Shown here piece after piece: positions 1-8,325 of a DNA stretch of 15,606 nucleotides. Source of the stretch: CAZIRO01 sp964541595 (GTDB lineage Bacteria; Acidobacteriota; HRBIN11); contig CAZIRO010000053.1 in the NCBI GenBank assembly GCA_964541595.1, forward strand, positions 1 to 15,606. Reading direction: 5' to 3'. How positions within the stretch are numbered: position 1 is the stretch's first letter; every line of letters begins with the position of its first letter. Position numbers and translations under genes: made by a program. Under the pieces are notes generated by a model. That model saw only the letters and a list, made by a program, of their open reading frames with translations. It made no database searches and was not told the DNA's origin.

Positions 1-2
1 AG

Positions 3-1997
3 ATCTTCCAGGCCGGCCGCGAATGGCTGGGCGAGCCGCCCAACGGGTCCGTTCCGGGCGCATTGCGCAGCGTCCCCCTGGAAGTCCGAAACTGGCTGCG
101 GCACCGGCAGTTCGCGGCGGACATTGAGACCCGGTTCCACGCCTGGATCGATGCCATCTACCGGACGTTTGTCATCAGTGACGCGGCAATACTGCAGACG
201 AATGAACAGGGCGAACTCGTCATCCGGGATATCTATAACGAACGGGAACAGCGATATCACCGGGACCGTTTGCAGTGGATGGATATGCCGGCCGTGCGCC
301 GGTTTCTGCACGAGCGTTTCCGCGCGATCATGGGCGCGAAACATCCGGAATTCGTTGAGCGGTGGCTGGCGGATCAGATCATTCCGAACCTGTGGCCGCA
401 GGAAGAAGAAACCCGACGGCGGCAATTGCAGGCCACGGCCATGATTCCGGAAGTACGGACGCGTCTGCGCCGGGGACAGATCATCATCCGTGCCGGACAG
501 CGCGTGACACCTCAGGTGGAGACCATCCTGCGTCGTATCGCCGAACAGCAAACCGCCGTCCGCCGGTTTCGCTGGACCGTCGCCGTTGTGCTCCTGACGG
601 TCGTCATGACCGTGCTGCTCTATCTGAGCATGACCTATCTGCCGCGTTCGAACATCCTGCTGAAGGATCGGCCATTGTTTGCCGTTGCGGTGACGACCTG
701 GGTGTTCTTCCTGGGTGTACTCATTCTTGAAAACCGTTTTCTCTTCTCCGGACTGACTGCGCTCGGACTGTCGTCGACGTGGGAATCGGCACTGTTCTAC
801 AGTTTGCCGTTTGCCCTTTGCAGTGCGGTCTGGATGGTGCTCGGCGATCCGGTACGCGCCGGATGGTTCAGCGTATGGAGTGCACCCCTGGTCGGTGTGA
901 TGCTGAACGTGGATTTCTGGGGGTTTCTCTATCTGTTCGGTGCCGCACTGGCACCGCTTGTCCTGTTCCGCCACACCGTGCGGCGCATCGATCTGTTGAA
1001 GAGCGGACTGTGGCTGGGTCTGCTGCTGGCCATCTGGCACGTCGTATTGCAATGGTTACAATTCCAACGCACGCCGTTGCAACAGACGGTGTACGGTATG
1101 ATCGCCGCGCTCGGCAGCGGGATCTGGGTGGCGATCCTCACGTTTATCCTCATGCCCATCTTTGAAAGCGGGTTTGACATTGTCACGGACATGAAACTGC
1201 TCGAACTGAGCAGTCTGCACCAGCCGCTGTTGCAGCAACTGGCGCTGCATGCACCTGGAACGTACTTTCACAGTATCGGTGTGGGACAACTCGCCGAGGC
1301 TGCCGCCAAGGCCATCGGCGCACACGCCCTGCTCGTGCGGGTAGCGGCGTTGTATCACGATATCGGAAAACTCGTTCGACCGCACTATTTTGTGGAGAAC
1401 CAGCAGTTTGCCAATCCGCACGATCGACTGCATCCGAACATCAGTCGTCTGATCATTCTGTCGCACGTCAAAGAAGGCGTTGAAATCGGCCGGAAATACA
1501 AATTGCCCAAGATCATTGTGGACATGATTCCCCAGCATCACGGTACGCGACTGATGACCTATTTCTTCAAGAAAGCCCAGGCCATGGGCGGTACCAATGC
1601 GGTCGAAGAACAATCTTACCGGTACGAGGGCCCCAAACCGCAGACCAAAGAAGCCGCGTTACTGATGCTCGCGGACGGTATCGAGGCGGCAGCCCGCAGT
1701 CTGCGGGAACCGACGCACCGCAAACTGCGGAACGTGGTCGATACGATCGTCGATACGTGTGTGCAGGACGGCCAGTTCGACGAGACGGACCTGACGCTCG
1801 CCGACATTCACCGGATCCGTGAAACCATGTACCAGGCGCTGGTGACCATGCATCATCAACGTGTGCAGTATCCCGGATATGACTTCGGAGAAGGCACACT
1901 GCAGTTCGAGGACACCTGGCCGATGCGGCCCGCCGAAAAGGAGTCTTCCGCACCGTCCACACCGGCGACGATGTCGATGCAGGAGCCGGAATCATGA
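3..1997 (+). CDS. pgpH: Cyclic-di-AMP phosphodiesterase of the 7TM-HD (PgpH) family, 5'-truncated
   Basis: The frame is open to the left window edge, so the TTG at 63 is unlikely to be the true start; 664 residues are visible. Family members hydrolyse c-di-AMP to pApA at the membrane. In order (numbering from the first visible codon): the end of an extracytoplasmic 7TMR-HDED-type domain (to about residue 185), a run of hydrophobic helices encoded at about 565-1170, then a cytoplasmic HD domain. The HD part follows the family closely: PGTYFHS, the HD pair in YHDIGK (codons 1356-1361), RPHYFVENQ, NPHDRLHPN, SHVKEGVEIG, QHHGT, YRYEGPKPQTKEAA and LADGIEAAARSL. The N-terminal TM helix must lie upstream. 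The stop overlaps the ybeY start in ATGA, indicating translational coupling; pgpH-ybeY neighbourhood is also common elsewhere. Family assignment is secure; c-di-AMP specificity is inferred from the family. Confidence 0.93.
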   Translation: MFQAGREWLGEPPNGSVPGALRSVPLEVRNWLRHRQFAADIETRFHAWIDAIYRTFVISDAAILQTNEQGELVIRDIYNEREQRYHRDRLQWMDMPAVRRFLHERFRAIMGAKHPEFVERWLADQIIPNLWPQEEETRRRQLQATAMIPEVRTRLRRGQIIIRAGQRVTPQVETILRRIAEQQTAVRRFRWTVAVVLLTVVMTVLLYLSMTYLPRSNILLKDRPLFAVAVTTWVFFLGVLILENRFLFSGLTALGLSSTWESALFYSLPFALCSAVWMVLGDPVRAGWFSVWSAPLVGVMLNVDFWGFLYLFGAALAPLVLFRHTVRRIDLLKSGLWLGLLLAIWHVVLQWLQFQRTPLQQTVYGMIAALGSGIWVAILTFILMPIFESGFDIVTDMKLLELSSLHQPLLQQLALHAPGTYFHSIGVGQLAEAAAKAIGAHALLVRVAALYHDIGKLVRPHYFVENQQFANPHDRLHPNISRLIILSHVKEGVEIGRKYKLPKIIVDMIPQHHGTRLMTYFFKKAQAMGGTNAVEEQSYRYEGPKPQTKEAALLMLADGIEAAARSLREPTHRKLRNVVDTIVDTCVQDGQFDETDLTLADIHRIRETMYQALVTMHHQRVQYPGYDFGEGTLQFEDTWPMRPAEKESSAPSTPATMSMQEPES

Positions 1998-2473
1998 CGT
2001 CCGGACAGATGCGCTGGGTCTGGGTACAACGGGTACGGAATGTTCAGATTCCACGGGACCTTCTGGAAACCATTCTGAACCGTGTGGCGGAACGACTGCA
2101 CGTGCCCCCGCAAACGGTGACCATTGTGCTGACCGGCGACCGCACGATTGCCCGGCTAAAAGGACGGTTCCTCGGGCAATACCGCCCGACGGATGTCCTG
2201 GCGTTTCCCATGCAGGAGACGTTCCCGGACGGTGAAACCTATCTGGGGGATATCGTGATCTCCATTCCGACGGCACGTCGACAGGCGGCCGCACGGGGAC
2301 ATTCACTGGTGACGGAACTGGCCATTCTGCTCGTGCACGGATTTTTGCACCTGCTGGGGTATGACCACGCCACCGATCAGGGCGAAATGGTTGCGCTGGA
2401 ACGCACAATTCTGGAAGATATTATTCGACCGTACGTGCAGATGGGAGTGTGCGACCCGGTTGAGGCACAATGA
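1994..2473 (+). CDS. ybeY: Endoribonuclease YbeY (16S rRNA 3'-end maturation)
   Basis: A 159-aa protein, normal length for the family. It carries the complete zinc-site signature HGFLHLLGYDH with His115, His119 and His125, and upstream the conserved TDVLAFP and GDIVIS segments. YbeY is a cytoplasmic single-strand endoribonuclease used in 16S rRNA 3' maturation and ribosome quality control. The start ATG at 1994 overlaps the pgpH stop by four bases; AGGAG at 1981-1985 sits eight bases upstream and supports this start. The stop overlaps the next start (2470), so pgpH, ybeY and the corC-like gene form a coupled block. The combination ybeY plus a CorC-type gene is also seen in other bacteria, such as the ybeZYX cluster of enterobacteria. 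Confidence 0.96.
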   Translation: MTSGQMRWVWVQRVRNVQIPRDLLETILNRVAERLHVPPQTVTIVLTGDRTIARLKGRFLGQYRPTDVLAFPMQETFPDGETYLGDIVISIPTARRQAAARGHSLVTELAILLVHGFLHLLGYDHATDQGEMVALERTILEDIIRPYVQMGVCDPVEAQ

Positions 2474-3723
2474 TGGATAGTTCAAACCTATCCTCCTGGA
2501 TCGCACGGGGGTTACACGGAACAGCCGTATTCGGATATGTGCTGGCCGTGTACCTGTGGACCGTGCATTTTGTCCTGGAGATCTGGCACCATCGCACCAC
2601 CGCATCGGATATCCCGCGTCCCCGGATGTACCGTTTCGGAGAGACGACCCCGCAGTGGTCGTACGTACGCATGTTGCAGGGCATCGTCCTGGTGCTCACC
2701 GCGCTCGCATGGTTCGCATGGCTGTATCCGCTGTTCAACTGGACCATGCGTATCGTCACAGGTGCACTGCTGTTTTATGCGATCCCCGTGTTATCGGCCG
2801 CGCTCGGTCAGTGGTGGGGACACCATACCACTCCCTGGGCGGGATGGATATGGCGACCCGCGGTCTGGGTATTGCGTCTGGAGAGCGTGATCCTCGAACC
2901 GCTGATCCTGATCGAACGGGCCTGGAAACCGGCGTCGACCGCCGAATCCGCCGCACAACTCCCGGCCACGGCACCGTCAACGACCCCGACGTTCGTACCG
3001 GAGACCGTAGAAGACATCGTGCAACCCCGAACGGACGTCCACGCGTTTGCAGTGGATACCCCGCTGGATACGGTACTCACCTGGATGGTCCGGTCGCAAC
3101 AGCCCTGGGCGATCGTGTATGAAACGGCACCGGAACGGTGGGCCGGATTCGTACGGTGGCACCGGGTGGTCGCGGCGTTTCGTACACGTCCGAACGGGAC
3201 CCTGCGGGACGTCGTCTGGGAACGTCCTCTGGAAGTTCCCGAAGGTCAGCGGCTGCAGACCCTGTGGGAACAATGGACCACACCGGCGATCCCGCTGGCT
3301 TTCGTGTACGACGAGTACGGAGAACTGCTCGGACTCGTAACGTGGTCCAGTGTGGCCTCCGCGTTGCTGCAACGGCTCACCGATGTGCCGGCGTCCTCCG
3401 AAGAGTATGCGGAATACTATCGCGTCGAACCGGATGGGTCCTGGATCGTGCACGGCCGATGTCCGATCGAATTGTTCTGGCAACTCGTGGGGCTCGCACC
3501 GGATCAGAAACCCGGTGACTTCGAAACCGTTGCAGGATGGGTCGGTTCCCTGGTGCCGCACCTGCCCCGTCCCGGAGAACGGATCTACTGGAACGGCCTG
3601 GAAATGACGGTCCTGGAAGTCGGACCACGCCGCCTGGAAAAAATCCGTGCACGACGCCTGCCGGACGATGCGGCACCCAATCCCTCGCACCCGTCCGAAG
3701 CGGTGTACAGCCATGTGTCCTGA
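2470..3723 (+). CDS. CorC/HlyC-type CBS-pair membrane protein with divergent membrane domain
   Basis: 417 aa. Three hydrophobic segments (about residues 17-39, 69-89 and 93-113) precede a linker rich in Ala, Thr and Pro (about 155-175). A CBS pair follows: CBS1 about 180-240 (opening TVEDIVQPRTDV, matching the CorC MTPR motif region) and CBS2 about 244-300 with VYDEYGELLGLVTW, the classic CorC second-CBS signature. The C-terminal 90 residues fit the CorC_HlyC transporter-associated domain (SWIVHGRCPIELFWQLVG, later GERIYWNGLEMTVLEV). The family (CNNM/CorC) is linked to Mg2+ or Co2+ transport, with the CBS pair binding nucleotides. The membrane part is poorly like a standard DUF21 domain, and I cannot find its usual polar motifs, so transport activity is uncertain. 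ATG at 2470 overlaps the ybeY stop; a second ATG follows at 2473. Confidence 0.82.
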   Translation: MMDSSNLSSWIARGLHGTAVFGYVLAVYLWTVHFVLEIWHHRTTASDIPRPRMYRFGETTPQWSYVRMLQGIVLVLTALAWFAWLYPLFNWTMRIVTGALLFYAIPVLSAALGQWWGHHTTPWAGWIWRPAVWVLRLESVILEPLILIERAWKPASTAESAAQLPATAPSTTPTFVPETVEDIVQPRTDVHAFAVDTPLDTVLTWMVRSQQPWAIVYETAPERWAGFVRWHRVVAAFRTRPNGTLRDVVWERPLEVPEGQRLQTLWEQWTTPAIPLAFVYDEYGELLGLVTWSSVASALLQRLTDVPASSEEYAEYYRVEPDGSWIVHGRCPIELFWQLVGLAPDQKPGDFETVAGWVGSLVPHLPRPGERIYWNGLEMTVLEVGPRRLEKIRARRLPDDAAPNPSHPSEAVYSHVS

Positions 3724-5155
3724 ACCGTTGCGTCGGGTGACGGATCGAGATGTGCAATATTTTGAACGTGTGCTCGGTACCGCTTACGTGCGTCATGATG
3801 CGGTCACACTGGCCAAATACAGCCGGGACGAGACGGAAGACCTGGCATTCACGCCGGACATCGTACTGTTGCCCGGCAGCGCGGAAGAAGTCGCCGCCGT
3901 ACTCCGGTATTGCCATACACATCGAATTCCGGTCACGCCCCGTGCGGCCGGAACGGGATTGAGTGGAGGCGCACTTCCCGTATACGGCGGTGTGGTCCTG
4001 TCGGTGGAACGCATGCACCGGATCCTGGAGATCGATACGACGAACCAGATCGCCGTGGTCGAACCCGGCGTGATCACCGCTGATCTGCAACGTGCCGTGG
4101 AGGCCCACGGGTTGTTCTACCCGCCGGATCCGGCGTCCCGGGACATGTGCATGATCGGCGGGAACGTTGCGGAAAACGCGGGAGGTCCGCGCGCCGTCAA
4201 ATACGGGGTTACGAAAGACTACGTGCTCGGCCTGGAAGTCGTCCTCCCGACGGGAGAGCGGATCCGTACGGGCGGCAAACTGTACAAGAATGTTGCCGGA
4301 TACAATCTCACGCAACTGTTCGTCGGTTCAGAGGGCACGCTGGGGGTGTTCACGGAGATCATCCTGCGGTTAATCCCGCGTCCGCAGGTCGAGGTCACGC
4401 TGCTCGTGCCGTTCATGCACTGGGAAGACGCCACGGCGACGATCACGGACCTCTTTCGGGCGCGGATCCTCCCGGCAGCACTGGAGTTCGTGGACGCGGA
4501 AGCACTCGCCATTGCACGCACCCACGCACCGGCCGACGTTCCCCTTCCGGAGGGTGAAGCCCTGCTGCTCATTCATCTGGACGGACCGGATACCCGAACC
4601 GTGGAACGGGAAATGGTCCATGTCGGCGATATCTGCGAACGGCACCGCGCCACCGACGTGCAGGTTGCGGACACCCCGGCACGACGTACAGCACTCTGGC
4701 AGGTCCGGCGTAAACTCGGGGAATGGGTCAAACACACGTCCGTATACAAGGAAGAAGATGCCGTCGTTCCCAGGGACCGTCTGGCCGATCTCATACATAC
4801 CGTCCGTACGCTGGCGGATCAGTACGGATTTCGTGCCGCGTGTTACGGTCACGCCGGTGACGGAAACGTGCATATCAACATCCTGAAAATGGGTCTGGAC
4901 GACACGACCTGGCATCATCGTCTTCCGGAAGCCATCCGTGCATTATTTGCCGCCGTTGTTCGTATGGGCGGTACGATCACCGGGGAACACGGTGTGGGCT
5001 GGGTTCAGCGTGAATACCTGCCGATCGCACTGGACGAGACCACACTGGCTCTGCATGCAGGGATCAAACGGCTGTTCGATCCCCATGGAATCATGAATCC
5101 CGGAAAAGTGCTTCCGGAACGGTACATGCCCGTTGCATTTCAGGGTGAACGGTAA
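3713..5155 (+). CDS. FAD-linked oxidase, GlcD type (glycolate/D-lactate dehydrogenase family)
   Basis: 480 aa from the ATG at 3713, which overlaps the corC-like stop by 11 bases. The frame also opens at a GTG at 3647, but that would add 22 unlikely residues inside the previous gene. The N-terminal half is a PCMH-type FAD domain: PRAAGTGLSGGALP, GGNVAENAGGPRAVKYGVTK, and VAGYNLTQLFVGSEGTLG. The C-terminal half is the FAD-oxidase_C domain with YGHAGDGNVHINIL (His380) and ITGEHGVGWVQREYL (His426), closing with LFDPHGIMNPGKVLP. Such enzymes oxidise D-2-hydroxyacids (glycolate, D-lactate) and pass electrons to partners such as GlcE/GlcF or to the quinone pool. No GlcE or GlcF is adjacent, so the substrate and acceptor are unknown; it may work alone as a D-lactate dehydrogenase. 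Confidence 0.92.
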   Translation: MCPEPLRRVTDRDVQYFERVLGTAYVRHDAVTLAKYSRDETEDLAFTPDIVLLPGSAEEVAAVLRYCHTHRIPVTPRAAGTGLSGGALPVYGGVVLSVERMHRILEIDTTNQIAVVEPGVITADLQRAVEAHGLFYPPDPASRDMCMIGGNVAENAGGPRAVKYGVTKDYVLGLEVVLPTGERIRTGGKLYKNVAGYNLTQLFVGSEGTLGVFTEIILRLIPRPQVEVTLLVPFMHWEDATATITDLFRARILPAALEFVDAEALAIARTHAPADVPLPEGEALLLIHLDGPDTRTVEREMVHVGDICERHRATDVQVADTPARRTALWQVRRKLGEWVKHTSVYKEEDAVVPRDRLADLIHTVRTLADQYGFRAACYGHAGDGNVHINILKMGLDDTTWHHRLPEAIRALFAAVVRMGGTITGEHGVGWVQREYLPIALDETTLALHAGIKRLFDPHGIMNPGKVLPERYMPVAFQGER

Positions 5156-5187
5156 GGTGAACCGTACAGTAATAAGGTAAACAGTAA
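5144..5187 (+). repeat. Degenerate direct repeats between the FAD oxidase and rfaE2 genes
   Basis: Three related units follow one another: GGTGAACGGTAA (5144-5155, containing the upstream stop codon), a looser unit beginning GGTGAACCGTA (5156-5175), and GGTAAACAGTAA (5176-5187), which abuts the rfaE2 ATG. The last unit with its preceding AA supplies an AAGG-like ribosome-binding site (5174-5177), ten bases before the start. It looks like a locally duplicated translation-initiation segment. Confidence 0.5.
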
Positions 5188-5730
5188 ATGGTATACGCAC
5201 GCATCGCGTCCGATCTGACGGCAGCGACCCGGATTGTGCGCCGTTGGAAACGACAGGGCCACCGGATCGTGCTGGCCAACGGTTGTTTTGATCTGATTCA
5301 TGGGGGACACGTGTGCTACCTCACCGCCGCGCGCCGGCTGGGGGATCGGCTCGTTGTTGCGGTCAACAGCGACGCGTCGGTCCGCATGCTGAAGGGACCG
5401 GACCGTCCGGTATTTTCCGTTCAGGTTCGGATGGCCATGGTTGCCGCGCTGGACGGTGTGGATCTCGTGTTCCCCTTTTCGGAGCGGGACCTCACGCGGG
5501 TGCTGCGGGTGTTACGTCCGCATGTGCACTGCAAGGGGAGCGATTACTCCCGTCCGGAGGACATTCCGGAATACCCCGTCAGTCACGCACTGGGGATCCG
5601 CAGCGCCATCGTTGGAGGTCCGAAAATCCAGTCGTCGCGGTGGCTGGTTGCACTGATTCATGCCTGGCCCACATCGTCGGATACACGGATGGCCTGGAAA
5701 TGCCATATTCCCTATACGCAGACCCTTTGA
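5188..5730 (+). CDS. rfaE2: D-glycero-beta-D-manno-heptose 1-phosphate adenylyltransferase (RfaE2/HldC type)
   Basis: 180 aa, slightly longer than the usual stand-alone domain of about 160. The nucleotidyltransferase signature NGCFDLIHGGHVCYL is present, with His38 and His41 of the HxGH motif. AVNSDASVRMLKGPDRPV and the KGSDY segment follow, all typical of RfaE2 and the C-terminal half of HldE. The enzyme transfers AMP from ATP to heptose 1-phosphate, giving ADP-heptose for the LPS inner core. The terminal motif is GGPKIQSSRW, whereas typical RfaE2 proteins carry a G-x-S-T-T motif; this and the extra 20 residues are the odd features. The kinase partner (HldA/RfaE1), GmhA and GmhB are not in the window. 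The next gene is a heptosyltransferase, which strongly supports the LPS role. Glycerol-3-phosphate cytidylyltransferase is a less likely alternative. Confidence 0.87.
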   Translation: MVYARIASDLTAATRIVRRWKRQGHRIVLANGCFDLIHGGHVCYLTAARRLGDRLVVAVNSDASVRMLKGPDRPVFSVQVRMAMVAALDGVDLVFPFSERDLTRVLRVLRPHVHCKGSDYSRPEDIPEYPVSHALGIRSAIVGGPKIQSSRWLVALIHAWPTSSDTRMAWKCHIPYTQTL

Positions 5731-5751
5731 GGAGCATATGGGGAGTGTACC

Positions 5752-6879
5752 ATGGAAAGTGGCGGTCGGTTCCTGATTGTTCGTCTGAGTTCGTTTGGTG
5801 ATTTGCTGCACGCATTGCCCGCCGTACAGGTCATTCGCCGGATCTATCCGGACAGTACTGTGGACTGGATCGTGCAAACCCCGTTTGATCGGCTGGCCCG
5901 CTGGTTCACAGATGTGCATCGCCTCTGGGTACTGTCGACGCCCGTATGGCGTCCCCACTGGATGCTGCGACGGGCGTTGCGCCATCAGAAGTATGAATGG
6001 GCGATTGACTTTCAGGGGTTGATCAAAAGCGCAATCTGGGCCTGGCGAAGTCGTGCCCGATACCGGCTGGGGTTTCACCGCGCGGACCTGCGTGAGCCGT
6101 TGAGTCGCTGGCTGTACAACCGGTTTCCCTTCGCGCATTTCATGGAAAAACAGGGTCTGCACGTGATCGAAAAGAACGTGATGTTGCTCACCGGACTCGG
6201 TCTGGAACCGGATCGGATTTTCCGGGAACTCGACCACATTGTGCTCGCGGGCGGACGTTCCCGATGGTTTACCGTACCCGATGAGACCCGCACCGGCGTG
6301 CGCACCTGGCTACACGACCGGGGGTTGACACCGCGCAAGTTCTGGGTGGTCCACGTGTACGCGGCGCGACCGGAAAAGACCTGGTCCACACAGACGCTGG
6401 AAGCACTGGTACGGTACCTGCGCAATACCACGCCCTATGCCGTTGTCCTGTTGACCGGGACGCACCCCGCTGAACGGGACCGCGCCGCACGGATCGTTAC
6501 AACCCTGGGTCCCTCGCAACTCCATCTCGCCCCGCAGTGGGACTGGCCGGCGCTCATTGAATTCCTGTCACACGCACGTGCGGTGATCGGACCGGACACC
6601 GGGATCCTGCATCTGGCCGACTGTCTGGGTACGCCAGTGGTCATGACCATGGGCTGGTTTGCCGCGGAACGGAACGGTCCGTTTTTCACCCGCACGGTCA
6701 GTCAGGTGGTCGAACGCCCGGTCACCCCCGAAGGCTGGCCGGAACTGGACGCCCTGCTGGAAGCGGTCACACAGGTGATAGAACGGCTGGAAACCGGGGT
6801 CTCGCGGTTGAACGCGAACCATGTGCAGGCGGCGGCATACCCCGTCAATCACGCGGATAGACCGTCGGCGCCACCGTAA
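5752..6879 (+). CDS. Glycosyltransferase family 9 protein (LPS heptosyltransferase, WaaC/WaaF-like)
   Basis: 375 aa. The N-terminal LIVRLSSFGDLLHALPAV is the GT9 acceptor-domain signature, followed by AIDFQGLIKSAI. The C-terminal nucleotide-sugar domain has VVHVYAARPEKTW and VIGPDTGILHLADCLGTPV (Asp282 in GPDTG). Length and motif order match heptosyltransferase I/II, which add L-glycero-D-manno-heptose from ADP-heptose to Kdo or heptose on the cytoplasmic face of the inner membrane. It lies 21 bp after the heptose adenylyltransferase gene, with GGGAG at 5741-5745 as a good ribosome-binding site. The last 30 residues (after GVSRLNANH) look disordered. Which core position it modifies cannot be told from sequence; the SSFGD-LLHALPA wording is closest to type I (WaaC). 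Confidence 0.88.
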   Translation: MESGGRFLIVRLSSFGDLLHALPAVQVIRRIYPDSTVDWIVQTPFDRLARWFTDVHRLWVLSTPVWRPHWMLRRALRHQKYEWAIDFQGLIKSAIWAWRSRARYRLGFHRADLREPLSRWLYNRFPFAHFMEKQGLHVIEKNVMLLTGLGLEPDRIFRELDHIVLAGGRSRWFTVPDETRTGVRTWLHDRGLTPRKFWVVHVYAARPEKTWSTQTLEALVRYLRNTTPYAVVLLTGTHPAERDRAARIVTTLGPSQLHLAPQWDWPALIEFLSHARAVIGPDTGILHLADCLGTPVVMTMGWFAAERNGPFFTRTVSQVVERPVTPEGWPELDALLEAVTQVIERLETGVSRLNANHVQAAAYPVNHADRPSAPP

Positions 6880-6971
6880 GATCCTCTGGACTCACGCATC
6901 AAACTGTGGACGTTGTTCGAGCATATCCCATCACGGAGACGCATTCGTGCGTACCCTCGGGAGGGGAAGCC

Positions 6972-8285
6972 ATGTTGACCCGTCGTCAGTTTCTATATAC
7001 GGCCATGGGCTGGACCGGTTGGATGTATGCGACTTTTCGGAACGACGCCCTGTCGCACGTACTCGCGGCGGTGCGAACCCTGTCGCCGGACGCGCGACCG
7101 GAAGACGTGGCACGGGACGAGTGGTTCTGGGGACAGGTCCAGGCGGCGTTCGATATCGACCGGACGCTCATCAATTTGAACAACGGCGGTGTTTGTCCGA
7201 GTCCGCGGTCCGTCATGGCCGCATTGCAACGGTACCTGGTATATTCGAACCAGGCGCCAGCATACACGATGTGGCGTCATCTGGAACCGCAGATCGAAAC
7301 CGTTCGATCCGAACTCGCCCGTGTGTTCGGTTGCGATCCGGAGGAACTCGCGATCACGCGGAACACCAGCGAGGCACTGGAAATCGTGCAGTTCGGACTG
7401 GACCTGCGACCCGGTGACGAAGTGCTGACCACCGATCAGGACTACCCCCGGATGCTGACGACATGGCAACAACGTGCACGTCGCGAGGGGATTCGCGTAC
7501 GGCAGATCTCGTTCCCCGTGCCGTTGATGCGCCCGGAGGATTTCATTGATCGGATAGAAGCCGCCATCACACCCCGCACGCGGGTCATTCACATCTGCCA
7601 TGTGATCAACATCACCGGCCAAATCCTGCCCGTCCGTGAGGTCTGTCGTATTGCGCGGGAGCGCGGGATTGACTGTATCGTGGACGGTGCGCACGCATTC
7701 GCGCATTTCCCGTTTCGTTACGCGGACATAGCATGTGACTACTACGGCACCAGCCTGCACAAATGGCTCTGTGCACCCATCGGTACGGGGTTTCTCTTCG
7801 TCCGTCGAGACAAGATCCGCAAAGTCTGGCCCCTGATGGCGGCTCCTCCGGAAATGGACGACAACATCCGGAAATTCGAAGAAATCGGGACTCACCCGGC
7901 GGCGAATCACAATGCCATCGCCGAAGCGCTTGCGTTCAATGAAACGATCGGTATCGACCGGAAAGCCGCCCGGTTGCGTTACCTGCACCACCGCTGGGCG
8001 GATCGGTTGCGAACGTATGATCGCGTGCGGTTCATGACGAACCTGGACGATGAACGCAACTGGTGCGGTTTGCTCGTTGTGGATATTGCGGGCATCGAGC
8101 CGGAATCCCTCGCGCGCTACCTGTTGCACAAGCACCGGATCATTGTCACCCCGATTCGCCACTCCCGGTTTCAGGGCATTCGCGTGACGCCCAACGTATA
8201 CACCCGACTGTCGGAGATCGATCTGTTTGGCGACATCATGGAGGACATCGTGCGCGGCCGGGTGCGGGTGGAAACCACCGGATGA
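6972..8285 (+). CDS. PLP-dependent class V aminotransferase-fold protein with Tat signal (isopenicillin N epimerase-like)
   Basis: 437 aa from ATG 6972, chosen because GGAGGGG (6959-6965) precedes it; the frame is open further upstream to 6906 but without need. The N-terminus MLTRRQFLYTAMGWTGWMY has a twin-arginine motif followed by a hydrophobic stretch, so export or membrane anchoring by Tat is likely. The mature part follows the class V fold: LNNGGVCPSPRSV, RNTSEALEIVQFGL, VDGAHAFAHFPF (Asp238 contacts the pyridine nitrogen, His241 nearby), and the Schiff-base lysine Lys264 in GTSLHKWLCAPIGTGFL. Relatives include isopenicillin N epimerases, cysteine desulfurase-like proteins and many uncharacterised proteins. 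The substrate is unknown. A PLP enzyme outside the cytoplasm is unusual, but Tat-tagged members of this family do occur. It ends 40 bp before repeat element A. Confidence 0.88.
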   Translation: MLTRRQFLYTAMGWTGWMYATFRNDALSHVLAAVRTLSPDARPEDVARDEWFWGQVQAAFDIDRTLINLNNGGVCPSPRSVMAALQRYLVYSNQAPAYTMWRHLEPQIETVRSELARVFGCDPEELAITRNTSEALEIVQFGLDLRPGDEVLTTDQDYPRMLTTWQQRARREGIRVRQISFPVPLMRPEDFIDRIEAAITPRTRVIHICHVINITGQILPVREVCRIARERGIDCIVDGAHAFAHFPFRYADIACDYYGTSLHKWLCAPIGTGFLFVRRDKIRKVWPLMAAPPEMDDNIRKFEEIGTHPAANHNAIAEALAFNETIGIDRKAARLRYLHHRWADRLRTYDRVRFMTNLDDERNWCGLLVVDIAGIEPESLARYLLHKHRIIVTPIRHSRFQGIRVTPNVYTRLSEIDLFGDIMEDIVRGRVRVETTG

Positions 8286-8325
8286 TCCCCACAACGGGAA
8301 CGGTTTCCGTACCCGAAGACACACA

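Noticed and set aside
63..65. TTG at 63 as the pgpH start
   Set aside because: The frame is open upstream to the window edge, and the N-terminal TM helix and most of the extracytoplasmic domain expected for PgpH are missing.
3377..4315. Long minus-strand open frame opposite the corC-like and FAD-oxidase genes
   Set aside because: Shadow of two well-supported plus-strand genes; its translation resembles no family.
6939..6952. Small hairpin ACGCA-TTCG-TGCGT upstream of the PLP enzyme start
   Set aside because: Only five base pairs and no T-tract, so it is too weak to call a terminator or regulator.
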